Positions 1-8,984 of a stretch of DNA of 64,000 bases are shown piece after piece. Each line of letters starts with the position of its first letter. Within the stretch, counting starts at the first letter, position 1. The DNA is from Flavobacteriaceae bacterium (GTDB taxonomy: Bacteria > Bacteroidota > Bacteroidia > Flavobacteriales > Flavobacteriaceae). Both the position numbers and the translations under genes were made by a program. The stretch is from positions 168,665-232,664 of the forward strand of contig JASBUG010000029.1 of NCBI GenBank assembly GCA_030148025.1, given 5' to 3'. Under the pieces are notes generated by a model. That model saw nothing but the letters and a program-made list of their open reading frames with translations, had not been told where the DNA came from and made no database searches.

Positions 1-247
1 CGGCATTATCACTACCTTCGATATGCCAAGGTTTGTCTTTAGTTTCTTTACTAACCCTTTTTTGAACGGAATTTACAATGGCGTTAACCTGTGTATTTGA
101 AGTACCTTCGCAAATAATAAAATAATCGCAAACGGTGTTTTCTATCTCTCTTAAATCTAAAATATTAATGTTTTGCCCCTTTACATCTTCAATACCATTT
201 AATATTACAGCTATTAATTGGTCTGCATTACTATTTTCTTTCGTCAT
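1..247 (-). CDS. rsfS: Ribosome silencing factor RsfS, 3' part cut off by window edge
   Basis: The first 82 codons are visible, starting at the ATG complementary to 245-247 and running off the left edge. The product binds ribosomal protein uL14 on the 50S subunit and blocks subunit joining in starvation. The core LDLREIENTVCDYFIICEG is typical of the RsfS/Iojap family, and the sequence then reads QVNAIVNSV. It lies divergently from birA across about 95 bp, an arrangement common in Flavobacteriia. The C-terminal third is not visible, so integrity cannot be judged. Confidence 0.9.
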   Translation of the reverse strand, partial: MTKENSNADQLIAVILNGIEDVKGQNINILDLREIENTVCDYFIICEGTSNTQVNAIVNSVQKRVSKETKDKPWHIEGSDNA

Positions 248-342
248 TAAATTGTTTTAATTTGTACAAAGTTATTATTTTTTTGGGTCATTATACCTGC
301 AAAAATCTTAAGAAAATTATAATTTAAAAATTCTTAGTCGTA

Positions 343-1074
343 ATGCATATAATCAAACTTAATGCCATTGACTCTACAAACTCGTATTTGCGTAAGCTGG
401 CTTCAAAAAAGAAGCTAGACGACTTTACTGTAGTGATCACAGAACACCAAACAAAAGGGCGTGGGCAAATAGGTACGGTTTGGAATTCTGAAAAAGGTAA
501 AAACCTAACATGTAGTGTGTTTAAGCGTAACACAGGTGTTTCTTTAGATGATCAGTTTTATATTAGCATGGTAACGTCGCTGGCTTTAATTAAGACATTA
601 CAACTATTTCAAGTGCCAAAACTTGCTGTAAAATGGCCTAACGACATTTTGTCAGAACAAAAGAAAATATGCGGAATCCTGATAGAAAATGTCATAAAAA
701 ATCATGACATAGAAGCTTCAATTATTGGTATTGGACTAAACGTTAATCAAACACAGTTTAAAAATCTTCCTCAAGCATCGTCGCTTAGAAATCTTACAGG
801 AACGGTTTTTAGTATTGATGAACTGCTAACACGTATAGTAGAACAAATGGTGTATTATTTTGAAAAACTGGAAAAAGGCAAACACAGTTTGATAAAACGT
901 GCTTATGAAGCCTTATTATTTAGAAAAAATAAACCCTCAACATTTAAAGATGCTAAGGGTAATTTGTTTTCTGGTTTTATAAAAGGTGTCAATGCCGAAG
1001 GCAACCTGCAAATTTTACAAGAAGACGACATATTAAACGAATACGATCTTAAAGAGGTAACGCTTTTATATTAA
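343..1074 (+). CDS. birA: Biotin--[acetyl-CoA-carboxylase] ligase, monofunctional
   Basis: This cytoplasmic enzyme makes biotinyl-AMP and transfers biotin to the carrier lysine of carboxylases. The catalytic GRGQ loop is at residues 39-42 and the ATP/biotin motif KWPNDI at 97-102, followed by KKICGILIE. The 243-residue protein starts directly with the catalytic domain and has no N-terminal helix-turn-helix, so it is the enzyme-only form and not a biotin repressor. Its stop codon overlaps the end of the convergent SRPBCC gene by 4 bp. Confidence 0.93.
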   Translation: MHIIKLNAIDSTNSYLRKLASKKKLDDFTVVITEHQTKGRGQIGTVWNSEKGKNLTCSVFKRNTGVSLDDQFYISMVTSLALIKTLQLFQVPKLAVKWPNDILSEQKKICGILIENVIKNHDIEASIIGIGLNVNQTQFKNLPQASSLRNLTGTVFSIDELLTRIVEQMVYYFEKLEKGKHSLIKRAYEALLFRKNKPSTFKDAKGNLFSGFIKGVNAEGNLQILQEDDILNEYDLKEVTLLY

Positions 1075-1466
1075 ATAGCGTTTGGAATACTTGTAGAAAG
1101 TGTTTCAATAAACTTACTTATTGGACCTTTGATCATCATTGCCATCATAGGATTAAAGTCGCCTGCAAAAGCTAATTTTACCTCGCTTTGTCCTCCTGCA
1201 ACTTCAGTAATATCACCAGTTAACGAAAAGTCTAGCTTGCCACCTGCGGCACCTAAAACTATTTTGTTAGGTGCTATGGCTTCTTTCTTTTTAAGCACTA
1301 TTTCTGGCATTCCTTTTAAGGCAAATAAAAACTTATCGTCACCTAATACTTCAAACTTACTGATGTTGTCTGGCATTAGTTTTTCAAAATTTTCTACGTT
1401 ACTTAAAAAGTCAAATACGTCTTGAGCAGATTTATCTATTGTTACTTTTGGAGATTCTAAATTCAT
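1071..1466 (-). CDS. SRPBCC (START-like) family protein
   Basis: This is a 131-residue cytoplasmic protein without a signal peptide. The start (MNLESPKVTIDKSAQDVFDF) and the FLSNVENFEKLMPDNI segment fit the beta-strand and first helix of the START/polyketide-cyclase-like ligand-binding fold. The glycine-rich middle and helical C-terminus also match in length. The ligand is unknown. It follows pyrE by about 25 bp on the same strand and probably shares its mRNA. Confidence 0.75.
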   Translation of the reverse strand: MNLESPKVTIDKSAQDVFDFLSNVENFEKLMPDNISKFEVLGDDKFLFALKGMPEIVLKKKEAIAPNKIVLGAAGGKLDFSLTGDITEVAGGQSEVKLAFAGDFNPMMAMMIKGPISKFIETLSTSIPNAI

Positions 1467-1491
1467 GTGTTTTATTTTTGGTTAGAACGTA

Positions 1492-2136
1492 TCAATTTGC
1501 GTTCCATTCGCTTGGGTTGGCATTCCAGTCTGACAAAGTTTCTAGTTCTTTGCTTGTAATGTACTTAGTGTCTAAAGCTTGTTCCAGCAGGTTTTCGTAA
1601 TTACTTAGTGTAAAAAGTGTGACACCATCCTTTTCAAAATTTTTAACTGCTACATCAAAACCGTATGAAAAAATAGCGACCATACCTTTTACATTAACTT
1701 CGGCTTCTTTTAAAGCTTTAACCGCATTCAAACTACTTTTTCCTGTGCTTATCAAATCTTCAACAACCACAACATTTTGGCCTTTTTGTATAAACCCTTC
1801 TATCTGGTTTTGACGACCATGTTTTTTAGCTTCAGGACGCACATATACAAATGGTAAACCTAAATATTCGGCTACTAAAGCACCAATACCAATAGCACCA
1901 GTTGCAACACCAGCAATAACATCGGGTTTGCCATAGTGTTTTTCAATATGTTTCGCCATTTTTTCTCTAATATAATTTCTAATAGGAGGAAAGGACAACA
2001 CAATACGGTTGTCGCAATAAATTGGCGATTTCCATCCAGAAGCCCAAGTAAATGGTTCTTTCGGACTTAGTTTAATAGCATTGATTTGAAGCAAAACCTC
2101 GGCGGTTTTTTTGGCGGTGTTTTTGTTGAAAATCAT
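1492..2136 (-). CDS. pyrE: Orotate phosphoribosyltransferase
   Basis: The enzyme converts orotate and PRPP to orotidine 5'-phosphate in pyrimidine synthesis. The PRPP-binding loop VVVVEDLISTGKSS is in the middle of the protein, and GVATGAIGIGALVA and YVRPEAKKHGR, both typical of PyrE, precede it. Its 214 residues fit the family. It is divergent from the Nudix gene across 61 bp. The C-terminus ends in a short near-repeat (SDWNANPSEWNAN), a small oddity outside the catalytic core. Confidence 0.95.
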   Translation of the reverse strand: MIFNKNTAKKTAEVLLQINAIKLSPKEPFTWASGWKSPIYCDNRIVLSFPPIRNYIREKMAKHIEKHYGKPDVIAGVATGAIGIGALVAEYLGLPFVYVRPEAKKHGRQNQIEGFIQKGQNVVVVEDLISTGKSSLNAVKALKEAEVNVKGMVAIFSYGFDVAVKNFEKDGVTLFTLSNYENLLEQALDTKYITSKELETLSDWNANPSEWNAN

Positions 2137-2197
2137 AGTGGCAAAACTACCAAAAAAATACTATTTTTACTCCTCAAAAATCTGTTTTTAATTAACA

Positions 2198-2779
2198 ATG
2201 TATAAAATATTTGTAGGCGATAAGCCAATTATTCTTACCACCAAGGTTGAACAAGAAACGGATTTTAAAAACTACCTGTTAGATACCGTTTCTATTGGAA
2301 AAGTTATAAAAGAGCTCCAGAAAAAAAACATACAATCTGTGAGACTTATTGGCAGAGAAAAAGAGCTACTGCTAAAAAAGTTTTTAAAGCTATTGCCAAA
2401 TGTGGTTGCTGGTGGCGGAAAGGTGTATAACGACAATGGTGATGTACTGTTTATTTACCGTAATAATAAGTGGGATCTGCCAAAAGGAAAAGCTGAGGGT
2501 AAAGAAACTATTGATAAAACGGCTGTGCGTGAGGTAGAAGAGGAAACAGGAATTAATGGGATTAGCATTATTAAACCTTTAGAAATGACCTACCATATTT
2601 TTAAACGCAATGGGAAACACAAAATTAAAGTGACCTATTGGTTTGAAATGCACTCTAATTACGATGGTCCGTTATTACCACAGGAAGATGAAGGTATTAC
2701 CGAAGTAGCCTGGTTAAACAAGGCGCAAATTAAGGAAGCACTTAACAACTCGTATGCTAATATTAGGGGGTTGGTCTAA
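2198..2779 (+). CDS. Nudix hydrolase
   Basis: This 193-residue cytoplasmic protein has a full Nudix box (G-x5-E-x7-REVEEETGI) around residues 97-119, giving the Mg-binding helix that hydrolyses nucleoside-diphosphate-X substrates. About 70 residues before it form an N-terminal extension of unknown role. Substrate specificity cannot be read from the sequence. The gene is divergent from pyrE; that pairing is common in Flavobacteriia and hints at a nucleotide-sanitising role, which is inference. Confidence 0.88.
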   Translation: MYKIFVGDKPIILTTKVEQETDFKNYLLDTVSIGKVIKELQKKNIQSVRLIGREKELLLKKFLKLLPNVVAGGGKVYNDNGDVLFIYRNNKWDLPKGKAEGKETIDKTAVREVEEETGINGISIIKPLEMTYHIFKRNGKHKIKVTYWFEMHSNYDGPLLPQEDEGITEVAWLNKAQIKEALNNSYANIRGLV

Positions 2780-2858
2780 AAGGTTTTGTTTAACGTGTTT
2801 GTGTATGAATTGTTTGGGTACTGAAACGAAGTCAGTTGTTCTTTGGTGAGAGAATAAG

Positions 2859-2884
2859 TATATCTAATTCTAGATATGTCATCA
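2859..2884. repeat. Short palindrome, member 1 of a covarying pair
   Basis: A 7-bp inverted repeat (ATATCTA/TAGATAT) around the loop ATTC is followed by GTCATCA. A second copy at 6113-6138 has the same loop and tail, while its stem differs by compensating changes on both arms. This copy lies between convergent genes and reaches into the stop codon of the lipoprotein gene. Confidence 0.5.
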
Positions 2885-3805
2885 CTCTACTTTAGTTAAA
2901 AACACCTCGCAGGGTGATGTTTCTGAGCCTCCTTTAGTTCTAATAGCTAAATAGGTAGCAGTCATATACGAGGTATATGCTGGAGCATTATCCACCATAG
3001 ATGTATAAGCCACATTTGAGAATTCACCATTTAACCAATACCATTCGCCATCCTTTAAAGTACCTGCTGGAATAAGCGCTTCTTTATCTTTAAATGTTAG
3101 GTGTTTAGCATTCATGTTTGGTACGCCAGACATATAAGCGCGTTTGCCTTCTTTACAAGGAAACGCTACAATGGTCACCAAATCATTTATAATGCCGTTA
3201 GCATCGTCTTTACCATCAGAGAAGTCACTCCACTTTATAGCAGTGTCTTTAGTTGGGTCGATCTCTAAAGGCGATATTTCTTTTCCATCTTGATACACAA
3301 ACATTCTGGTAGGAGGTGGTTCTTGTGCTTCTGGTAATGGTAAGTTGTGTGTATGTTTTGTACTGTCAGCATAAGTCATGTTAAAGGTAAATTCTCGGTC
3401 AGGGTATGCTTCATATACAGCTTGCATGTCCTTAAAATAACCACCTTCAAAATAGTAAGAACGGTAATCTAAACTTGGTTTTAATAGCTTGTCAGGTTCA
3501 TTCATTGGTGTTAAAGTGGCATGTGCTACATTGTCGCGTGGCAATACAAATATTTCGCCATATAAGTGGTAGCTAAAAAGCTCCATGGTATCATCAGGAT
3601 GTTGTACATAGTTATTGGTAACAATAAGTGTGAGCATATTTACATTCCTACCATGTTCTTTAGCAGGAATCTCTTTTTGTCCAGGACTATGCACACCAGA
3701 AACTACTTGTTCAGTTGTGTTTTTAGGAGCTTCTTGATTGTTAGTTTGTTTGCACCCTAAAGCAAGTAAACTTAGCAAGCTAAATAAAAATATATATTTC
3801 GTCAT
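2882..3805 (-). CDS. Lipoprotein of unknown function
   Basis: The 307-residue protein has an SPII signal peptide (MTKYIFLFSLLSLLALGC, lipobox LALGC, acylated Cys18), so it is a periplasmic or outer-membrane lipoprotein. A Pro/Glu/Thr-rich linker follows, then a region with no motif I recognise. Asp/Glu-rich stretches such as DPTKDTAIKWSDFSDGKDD could bind metal ions, but this is a guess. It is divergent from the di-heme peroxidase gene across about 170 bp, and the two may share regulation. Confidence 0.7.
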   Translation of the reverse strand: MTKYIFLFSLLSLLALGCKQTNNQEAPKNTTEQVVSGVHSPGQKEIPAKEHGRNVNMLTLIVTNNYVQHPDDTMELFSYHLYGEIFVLPRDNVAHATLTPMNEPDKLLKPSLDYRSYYFEGGYFKDMQAVYEAYPDREFTFNMTYADSTKHTHNLPLPEAQEPPPTRMFVYQDGKEISPLEIDPTKDTAIKWSDFSDGKDDANGIINDLVTIVAFPCKEGKRAYMSGVPNMNAKHLTFKDKEALIPAGTLKDGEWYWLNGEFSNVAYTSMVDNAPAYTSYMTATYLAIRTKGGSETSPCEVFLTKVE

Positions 3806-3974
3806 AATGGTTCGTGTTATACGATATTGTGTTGTGTAATGTGTTTATAATCAATAGTTAAGCTAACTTAAAGTATTCGGTTTAAATATGTTGTAAAACA
3901 CTACCTGTTTTTTGATGTAGGTCAAAACAAAATATAAGGTATTTAATGACCTTTGGTCTATAAAACATCTCATT

Positions 3975-5057
3975 ATGAATACGCCTACCTTTTTAAAGTT
4001 CTTCGTGGTTTTAGTGTTTGTGTTTTCTTGTTCTAAAGATGATACCACGCCTATAAAACCAATAGATAATAGTTATAAGCTCGAGCATGAAGGTTTACCA
4101 AATCCTAATATTGCTGCAGATAATAAATTAACCAAAGAAGGAGTGGCTTTGGGAAGGCGTTTGTTTTATGAAATCCAATTGAGTAAAGATAACAGCATGT
4201 CGTGTGCCACATGCCATGTGCAGGAAAATGCGTTTGCAGATACCAACCGATTTTCTATTGGAGTTGAGGGTTTACCTGGAAAACGTCAAGCCATGGCTAT
4301 TTTTAATATGGCCTGGAATAAAAACGAATTTTTCTGGGATGGTCGCGCCCATTTGTTACGTGATCAGGCATTAATGCCTATTCAAGATCCATTAGAAATG
4401 AATGAAACACTCGAGAATGTCATTGCTAAACTAGAGGCCATTCCAGATTATGTTACTCGATTTGAAAAGGTGTTTGGAAGTACAGTCATTACAGAAAAAC
4501 GCATCTCGTTAGCTCTCGAACAGTTTATGAATACGATTGTGTCTAACAATAGTAAATATGATAAGGTACAGCGCAGTGAAGCAAGTTACACGGCATCTGA
4601 AGCACGAGGAAAAGAGTTGTTCTTTAAGCAATTTGATCCTTCAAACCCAAGTAATTCTGGAGCCAATTGTGCTCATTGTCATGGAGGAGCCAATTTTGAG
4701 AATAACGATTATATGAATAATGGCTTAGATATTGAAACAGATATGGAAGATGAGGGTAGAGCAGAAGTCGTAAACAATCCACTATACAAAGGAGCGTTTA
4801 AAGTGCCATCTTTACGAAATATAGCCATTACTCCGCCTTATATGCACGATGGAAGGTTTAATACATTAGAAGAAGTTGTAGACCATTATAACAATGGTAT
4901 TAAAATATCGCCAACGCTTAATTCTACACTTGCCAGTGTACAAAACAATGGAGGATTTCAATTAAGTGCTCAGGATAAAATTGATCTTGTGGCATTTTTA
5001 AAAACGCTTACAGATTATGAACTGATTAATAGCACAGAGTTTTCAAGTCCGTTTTAG
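3975..5057 (+). CDS. Di-heme cytochrome-c peroxidase (MauG/CcpA family) lipoprotein
   Basis: This 360-residue exported protein has a lipobox ending at Cys19 and two c-type heme sites, CATCH (77-81) and CAHCH (232-236), the spacing expected of bacterial di-heme peroxidases. The conserved FWDGRA and QDPLEM segments lie between them, and TPPYMHDGRF near the C-terminus supplies the usual Met region. It probably reduces H2O2 in the periplasm using cytochrome electrons. A MauG-like oxidase role cannot be excluded. A strong terminator follows. Confidence 0.9.
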   Translation: MNTPTFLKFFVVLVFVFSCSKDDTTPIKPIDNSYKLEHEGLPNPNIAADNKLTKEGVALGRRLFYEIQLSKDNSMSCATCHVQENAFADTNRFSIGVEGLPGKRQAMAIFNMAWNKNEFFWDGRAHLLRDQALMPIQDPLEMNETLENVIAKLEAIPDYVTRFEKVFGSTVITEKRISLALEQFMNTIVSNNSKYDKVQRSEASYTASEARGKELFFKQFDPSNPSNSGANCAHCHGGANFENNDYMNNGLDIETDMEDEGRAEVVNNPLYKGAFKVPSLRNIAITPPYMHDGRFNTLEEVVDHYNNGIKISPTLNSTLASVQNNGGFQLSAQDKIDLVAFLKTLTDYELINSTEFSSPF

Positions 5058-5083
5058 GACATGGTAATCCTGAGAGCGTTTAT

Positions 5084-5115
5084 CCTAGAACACATATTTG
5101 TGTTCTAGGTTTTTT
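5084..5115 (+). terminator. Intrinsic terminator after the cytochrome-c peroxidase gene
   Basis: The stem CCTAGAACAC / GTGTTCTAGG is closed by an AT-rich loop and followed directly by six T residues on the plus strand. It lies 27 bp past the stop codon. The minus strand lacks a T run, so it serves the peroxidase gene only. Confidence 0.85.
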
Positions 5116-5160
5116 AACTCGATTAAAGAAAGTGTACTTATAGAGAATATTAAATAAAAA

Positions 5161-6045
5161 CTATCTTTTTATAAATTTAAATGTTTCTCCAGACTCAAAT
5201 TGTAAGAAATAAATTCCTTTTGAAAAGTCTTTGACATTAATGTTTTTGTCTGATTCTAAGAGTCCATTTTTTAGGTTCTTTCCTAAAATATCATAAACTC
5301 TATAAGCTATTTTGTTTTTTATATTAGAAACATTGATGTAATCTGTTGTTGGATTTGGGTAAATTTCATGTATATCTGAGTTTTTTACTTTATTTATCGA
5401 TAGAGCACTTGTAGTCCAAGTAAAAGCATCAAGGGCTAAATAATCTAAATTACCAGAGCCTGATATTATTAATTCATCAATAGGTGTAGAAGAGTTATCG
5501 CTTCCACCTTCAGTTGAAAAATCTATAAGAGTAAAACCATTGTTTGGGGTAAAGGTTGTTGGATTAGCAAAACCAGAAGATTTTGTAAAAATAAATTGTT
5601 CTATATTATCTCTTTTCCTAGTAATGGTTAGTGTTCCTGAGTGAATACCAATGTCTTTAGTAGAGCAGAATAAGTATAAAGAACTGACCTCTATGTTGAT
5701 AGTTCCTGCTGGTTTAATTGTAAAACTGGTTCCATTATTTTGCCCATTATTGTTTCCATTTCCGGTATTATCTAGAAATTGATTGTCTGGAGCAGAACCA
5801 TTCCAGCCGCATCCTGTGCAGCTATCATTTGCTCCTCCAGAGCCAGGATCATTAAATCCGTGAAGGAAAATGTTATAGCCTTCTCCAGTTTCACTGGTTA
5901 CATTAAAAGTTTGCCCATTATCTGTAAAAGATGTACTACCAGCTGTTTCTCCATCAAATGTTTCTGTTGATTGAGCTAAAAGTTCTTGACTACCTATTAG
6001 AAGTAAGCAAATGCATAAAGATTGTAAAATGTAATTTTTTTTCAT
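5161..6045 (-). CDS. T9SS type A sorting-domain protein, cargo of unknown function
   Basis: A Sec signal peptide (MKKNYILQSLCICLLLIGSQ) is followed by a cargo region of about 190 residues. The region is rich in Gly, Asn, Ser and Thr and looks like a beta-sandwich, with a Cys pair in DSCTGCGW. The C-terminal 75 residues are a type A sorting domain: IYPNPTTDYINVSN, then YRVYDILGKNL and GIYFLQF. Type IX secretion would carry it across the outer membrane. The cargo could be an adhesin or carbohydrate-binding domain, but I do not recognise the family. Confidence 0.85.
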   Translation of the reverse strand: MKKNYILQSLCICLLLIGSQELLAQSTETFDGETAGSTSFTDNGQTFNVTSETGEGYNIFLHGFNDPGSGGANDSCTGCGWNGSAPDNQFLDNTGNGNNNGQNNGTSFTIKPAGTINIEVSSLYLFCSTKDIGIHSGTLTITRKRDNIEQFIFTKSSGFANPTTFTPNNGFTLIDFSTEGGSDNSSTPIDELIISGSGNLDYLALDAFTWTTSALSINKVKNSDIHEIYPNPTTDYINVSNIKNKIAYRVYDILGKNLKNGLLESDKNINVKDFSKGIYFLQFESGETFKFIKR

Positions 6046-6112
6046 TTGGTTGATTGTTAGAATATGACACTTATGTTATGACTGTAAAGTACTTCTAAAT
6101 TTTTGTAAAATC

Positions 6113-6138
6113 AATACGTAATTCTACGTATGTCATCA
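6113..6138. promoter_or_regulatory. Palindrome TACGTA-ATTC-TACGTA, member 2 of a covarying pair
   Basis: A 7-bp perfect inverted repeat lies about 70-95 bp upstream of the T9SS gene start, where an activator site would be expected. It shares its loop and 3' tail with 2859-2884. The function is inferred from position only. Confidence 0.4.
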
Positions 6139-6206
6139 TTACACTTTGTATAAAACTTGTTGCAATTTCTTAAAAATAAATTCTGTTTTTATTTTTGGTC
6201 ATAGTG

Positions 6207-7124
6207 TTAAATGTACCAGTTACCTTGACCAATTTCAACAACTTTACCACCAACTTTTAAAAAGTATTTGTCTTCCTGTTCATACCCATTTAAATTGATA
6301 TAAGACTTTCGGTTTTTTTGAAAACCTTGCTCAACAGTTGCTGTAATTTTTTGTGCTTTATGTTTTAATAAATATGCTAAGAAACAACCATTGGCACTAC
6401 CTGTTGCGGCATCTTCCATGAGCTGATTGTTTTCTATAAGAAACATTCTTGTGTTATAATCATTTTGAGACTCAAAGGTCTCTTCGGTTACAAAGAAGAA
6501 CGATGTGCTTAAACCAGAATGACTATTGGTTTTATACTTATTGAATTTGATTAAGAAGTCCTTCATTTTTTTGGAATCTAAATTCAACGCATTTATATGT
6601 TCAAGCTCTTTTAAATGAATGATGATATAAGGCAAGCCTGTACTAATCTCTTCAATAGGCATTTGTTGATCGAGGTGATTCAAGTTAATGCCTAAGCCAT
6701 TAGAAATGTCATGATGTGAAAGCACATCCAGAAACTGAGGTTGTGCTTGTTCCATAATAAAATTACTGTTTTCAAGATTTTTTATATCCTCAATATCAAT
6801 AGCTATTTCACCTTGTTTTAAGTTCAATATTATTTTGGAAGGCTTAGTACTAGTTAAATACTTGGCAATAACATAGGCAGTTCCTAATGAAGGGTGACCC
6901 GCAAAAGGGACTTCATATTCGGGTGTGAAAATTCTAACATCAAACTTTACATCATCATGGTTTTTTGTAATAAATGTGATCTCCGCAAAGTTGAGCTCCC
7001 TGGCAATGCTTAGCATTTGATCATAGTCTACTTTACCATCATAATCAATAAACACAGCCAGTTGATTGCCACCATACTTGCTAGATGTGAATACGTCAAC
7101 TAAATAATAGGGGATAGATGTCAT
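6207..7124 (-). CDS. PhzF-family isomerase/epimerase-like protein
   Basis: The 305-residue cytoplasmic protein has the PhzF landmarks: the N-terminal FTSSKYGGNQLAVF, the catalytic Glu in LNFAEITF, PFAGHPSLGTAYV, and DAATGSANG near residue 240. PhzF proteins are two-lobed, diaminopimelate-epimerase-like isomerases. Outside phenazine clusters their substrates are mostly unknown, and no phenazine genes are nearby. It starts 4 bp after the M14 peptidase stop and is very likely co-transcribed with it. Confidence 0.88.
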   Translation of the reverse strand: MTSIPYYLVDVFTSSKYGGNQLAVFIDYDGKVDYDQMLSIARELNFAEITFITKNHDDVKFDVRIFTPEYEVPFAGHPSLGTAYVIAKYLTSTKPSKIILNLKQGEIAIDIEDIKNLENSNFIMEQAQPQFLDVLSHHDISNGLGINLNHLDQQMPIEEISTGLPYIIIHLKELEHINALNLDSKKMKDFLIKFNKYKTNSHSGLSTSFFFVTEETFESQNDYNTRMFLIENNQLMEDAATGSANGCFLAYLLKHKAQKITATVEQGFQKNRKSYINLNGYEQEDKYFLKVGGKVVEIGQGNWYI

Positions 7125-7128
7125 TATT

Positions 7129-8865
7129 TTATTTTACTCGATATACAGGATACTGCATATGTGCTTTTTCGTAATGGTGTGTACGCTCAAAGATCCAGCT
7201 TAATTGCGCATACCAATTAGCTTCAAAACGTTTGTCGTTTTGTTTTTTAGCCTCAAACTCTGCTCTTAAATCAGGATCATTATCTAGTATGGTTTTGGCG
7301 GTATCTTCAAATACATAAGGTGAAAAACCTTCTTTTTGCTGTAAAATGGTGTCAAAGAAATTCCAGTTAAAAAAGGAGTCTGCAGCTTCTGGCTCTAAGG
7401 TTTCTAATAAATAACGTAAACCAGCTTGATCTGTAGAAATAAAATAATCGCCTTTTCTAAAAGTGATATCTAAAGACCTTGCTGATACTGAAGTGTTATA
7501 ATGCGGATAATGGCCTTCGTAAGCACGTGTTCGGGTTTTATAATCGGCAATTCTATAAGCTTCAACAGTCATAGTAGTGTCACTTTCAAACTGTGCCATT
7601 TCAATATTGTTCAACTTCAATAGATCTATAACAGTATGCCATCCTTGAGGAATAATATAGGCTTCTGGAATGCTCACACTTTTAGTCGCTTTAAAAAAGT
7701 TTTGATATTTAACGTCTTTAGTAAATGGTTTAGATCGGTCGTATTTTAAACGCATTTTTCCCGTGATTTCACTCGGAATAAACTCACCTTCAAATCCTTT
7801 AAAATTCAATGTGGAGCTTTGAGTTGTATCCACTGTCCATGCAACGGGATATTCTCCTTTTTCTTTATAAGCTTTCCAAACATCTTTTCTAAGTTCTGCT
7901 ATCACATCGTTTTGCTCTTCAGTAATTTCGATCATGCTTTTCATTAACTCGTAAGTGCCTTCTACTCGAGGCTTATAAGGTTTTAGCATATGTGTTTCAA
8001 CCATCATTCCCAAGGTGTTGAAAAGGGTAGTATACCCTGTAGAGTATCGTGGGTAATCCATAAACTGGCTAAATCCTTTCTCAGGTGTGCTATTAAAAAC
8101 ATTTACGTATGGTGTGATGTCCCAGTTTTTTGCCATTAGTTTTTCCTCTAACATTGGCCGCATAGTTTTATTAAGATAAGTTCCTAAATCACCACCTAGT
8201 TTGTTGTGTTGGGTAAACAAATGTGTTAAAGTGTATTGATAATCGGCACCATTACTTACATGGTTGTCTATAAATATATCTGGTTGTACCAAATGATATA
8301 CTTGTGCAAAGGCTAAGGCATTTTTAGTGTCACTTTTTATGAAGTCACGATTCAGGTCGTAGTTTTGAGCATTTCCTCTAAACCCATATTCTTCAGGACC
8401 ATTTTGATTAGCACGTGTTCCAGAATTTCTATTTAAACTTCCACCAACGTTATAAACTGGAATGGCAGCTAAAACTGTTTTTTGAGGCATATCTGCATCG
8501 CCCTTAACAATATCTCTAAATAGCATCATGGTCGCGTCGATACCATCAGACTCTCCTGGATGAATGCCATTATTGATTAATAACACACGTTTGTTTTTTC
8601 GAATTTGTTCAAAATCGAAGTTCTTATCAGGATTTAAGGTTACTAAGTGTAAAGGGTAACCAGAATCAGTTTCACCAATCTCCTGAATATGTATTTCAGA
8701 ATAGGCCTCAGCCAAGTCTGACCAATATTTTATAACTTGTGCGTAAGTGGCTGTTTGAGTCCCGCTTGAGGATTCAAATACAGTTTCAAAATTGTAATCA
8801 TTTTGTTTGGGAGCATTGTTACAAGAGAAGTTAAGGAAAACAAGAGCTAAAAAGAGTTTCTTCAT
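7129..8865 (-). CDS. M14-family zinc metallopeptidase, exported
   Basis: The 578-residue protein has an N-terminal signal with lipobox-like FLNFSC (Cys15). Zinc ligands are visible as HPGE (His102, Glu105) and His202 in FIDNHVSNGADYQ, and NYDLNRDF supplies the substrate-binding Arg of the M14 carboxypeptidase fold. The C-terminal 250 residues are an extension typical of the large Bacteroidetes M14 lipoproteins. It probably trims peptides in the periplasm or at the outer membrane. The PhzF gene follows directly. Confidence 0.87.
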   Translation of the reverse strand: MKKLFLALVFLNFSCNNAPKQNDYNFETVFESSSGTQTATYAQVIKYWSDLAEAYSEIHIQEIGETDSGYPLHLVTLNPDKNFDFEQIRKNKRVLLINNGIHPGESDGIDATMMLFRDIVKGDADMPQKTVLAAIPVYNVGGSLNRNSGTRANQNGPEEYGFRGNAQNYDLNRDFIKSDTKNALAFAQVYHLVQPDIFIDNHVSNGADYQYTLTHLFTQHNKLGGDLGTYLNKTMRPMLEEKLMAKNWDITPYVNVFNSTPEKGFSQFMDYPRYSTGYTTLFNTLGMMVETHMLKPYKPRVEGTYELMKSMIEITEEQNDVIAELRKDVWKAYKEKGEYPVAWTVDTTQSSTLNFKGFEGEFIPSEITGKMRLKYDRSKPFTKDVKYQNFFKATKSVSIPEAYIIPQGWHTVIDLLKLNNIEMAQFESDTTMTVEAYRIADYKTRTRAYEGHYPHYNTSVSARSLDITFRKGDYFISTDQAGLRYLLETLEPEAADSFFNWNFFDTILQQKEGFSPYVFEDTAKTILDNDPDLRAEFEAKKQNDKRFEANWYAQLSWIFERTHHYEKAHMQYPVYRVK

Positions 8866-8932
8866 TTTTGGTTGATTATTTGTGTTTTAGTGCATTGCAT
8901 GCCAAACTTAATGAAATTATAATAATAACTGC

Positions 8933-8962
8933 TTGTGAGTACTAATATTAACTGTATTTTTG
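8933..8962 (+). promoter_or_regulatory. Flavobacterial promoter for the SulP gene
   Basis: A -33 TTG (8933-8935), a 19-bp spacer and the -7 box TATTTTTG (8955-8962) match the Bacteroidetes primary-sigma consensus. The start codon follows 22 bp downstream. Confidence 0.65.
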
Positions 8963-8984
8963 CCGCTTCGAAAAACAAACCATT

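Noticed and set aside
6207..7124. Phenazine biosynthesis from the PhzF protein
   Set aside because: PhzF-like proteins are widespread without phenazine genes, and none of the other phz genes is in the window.
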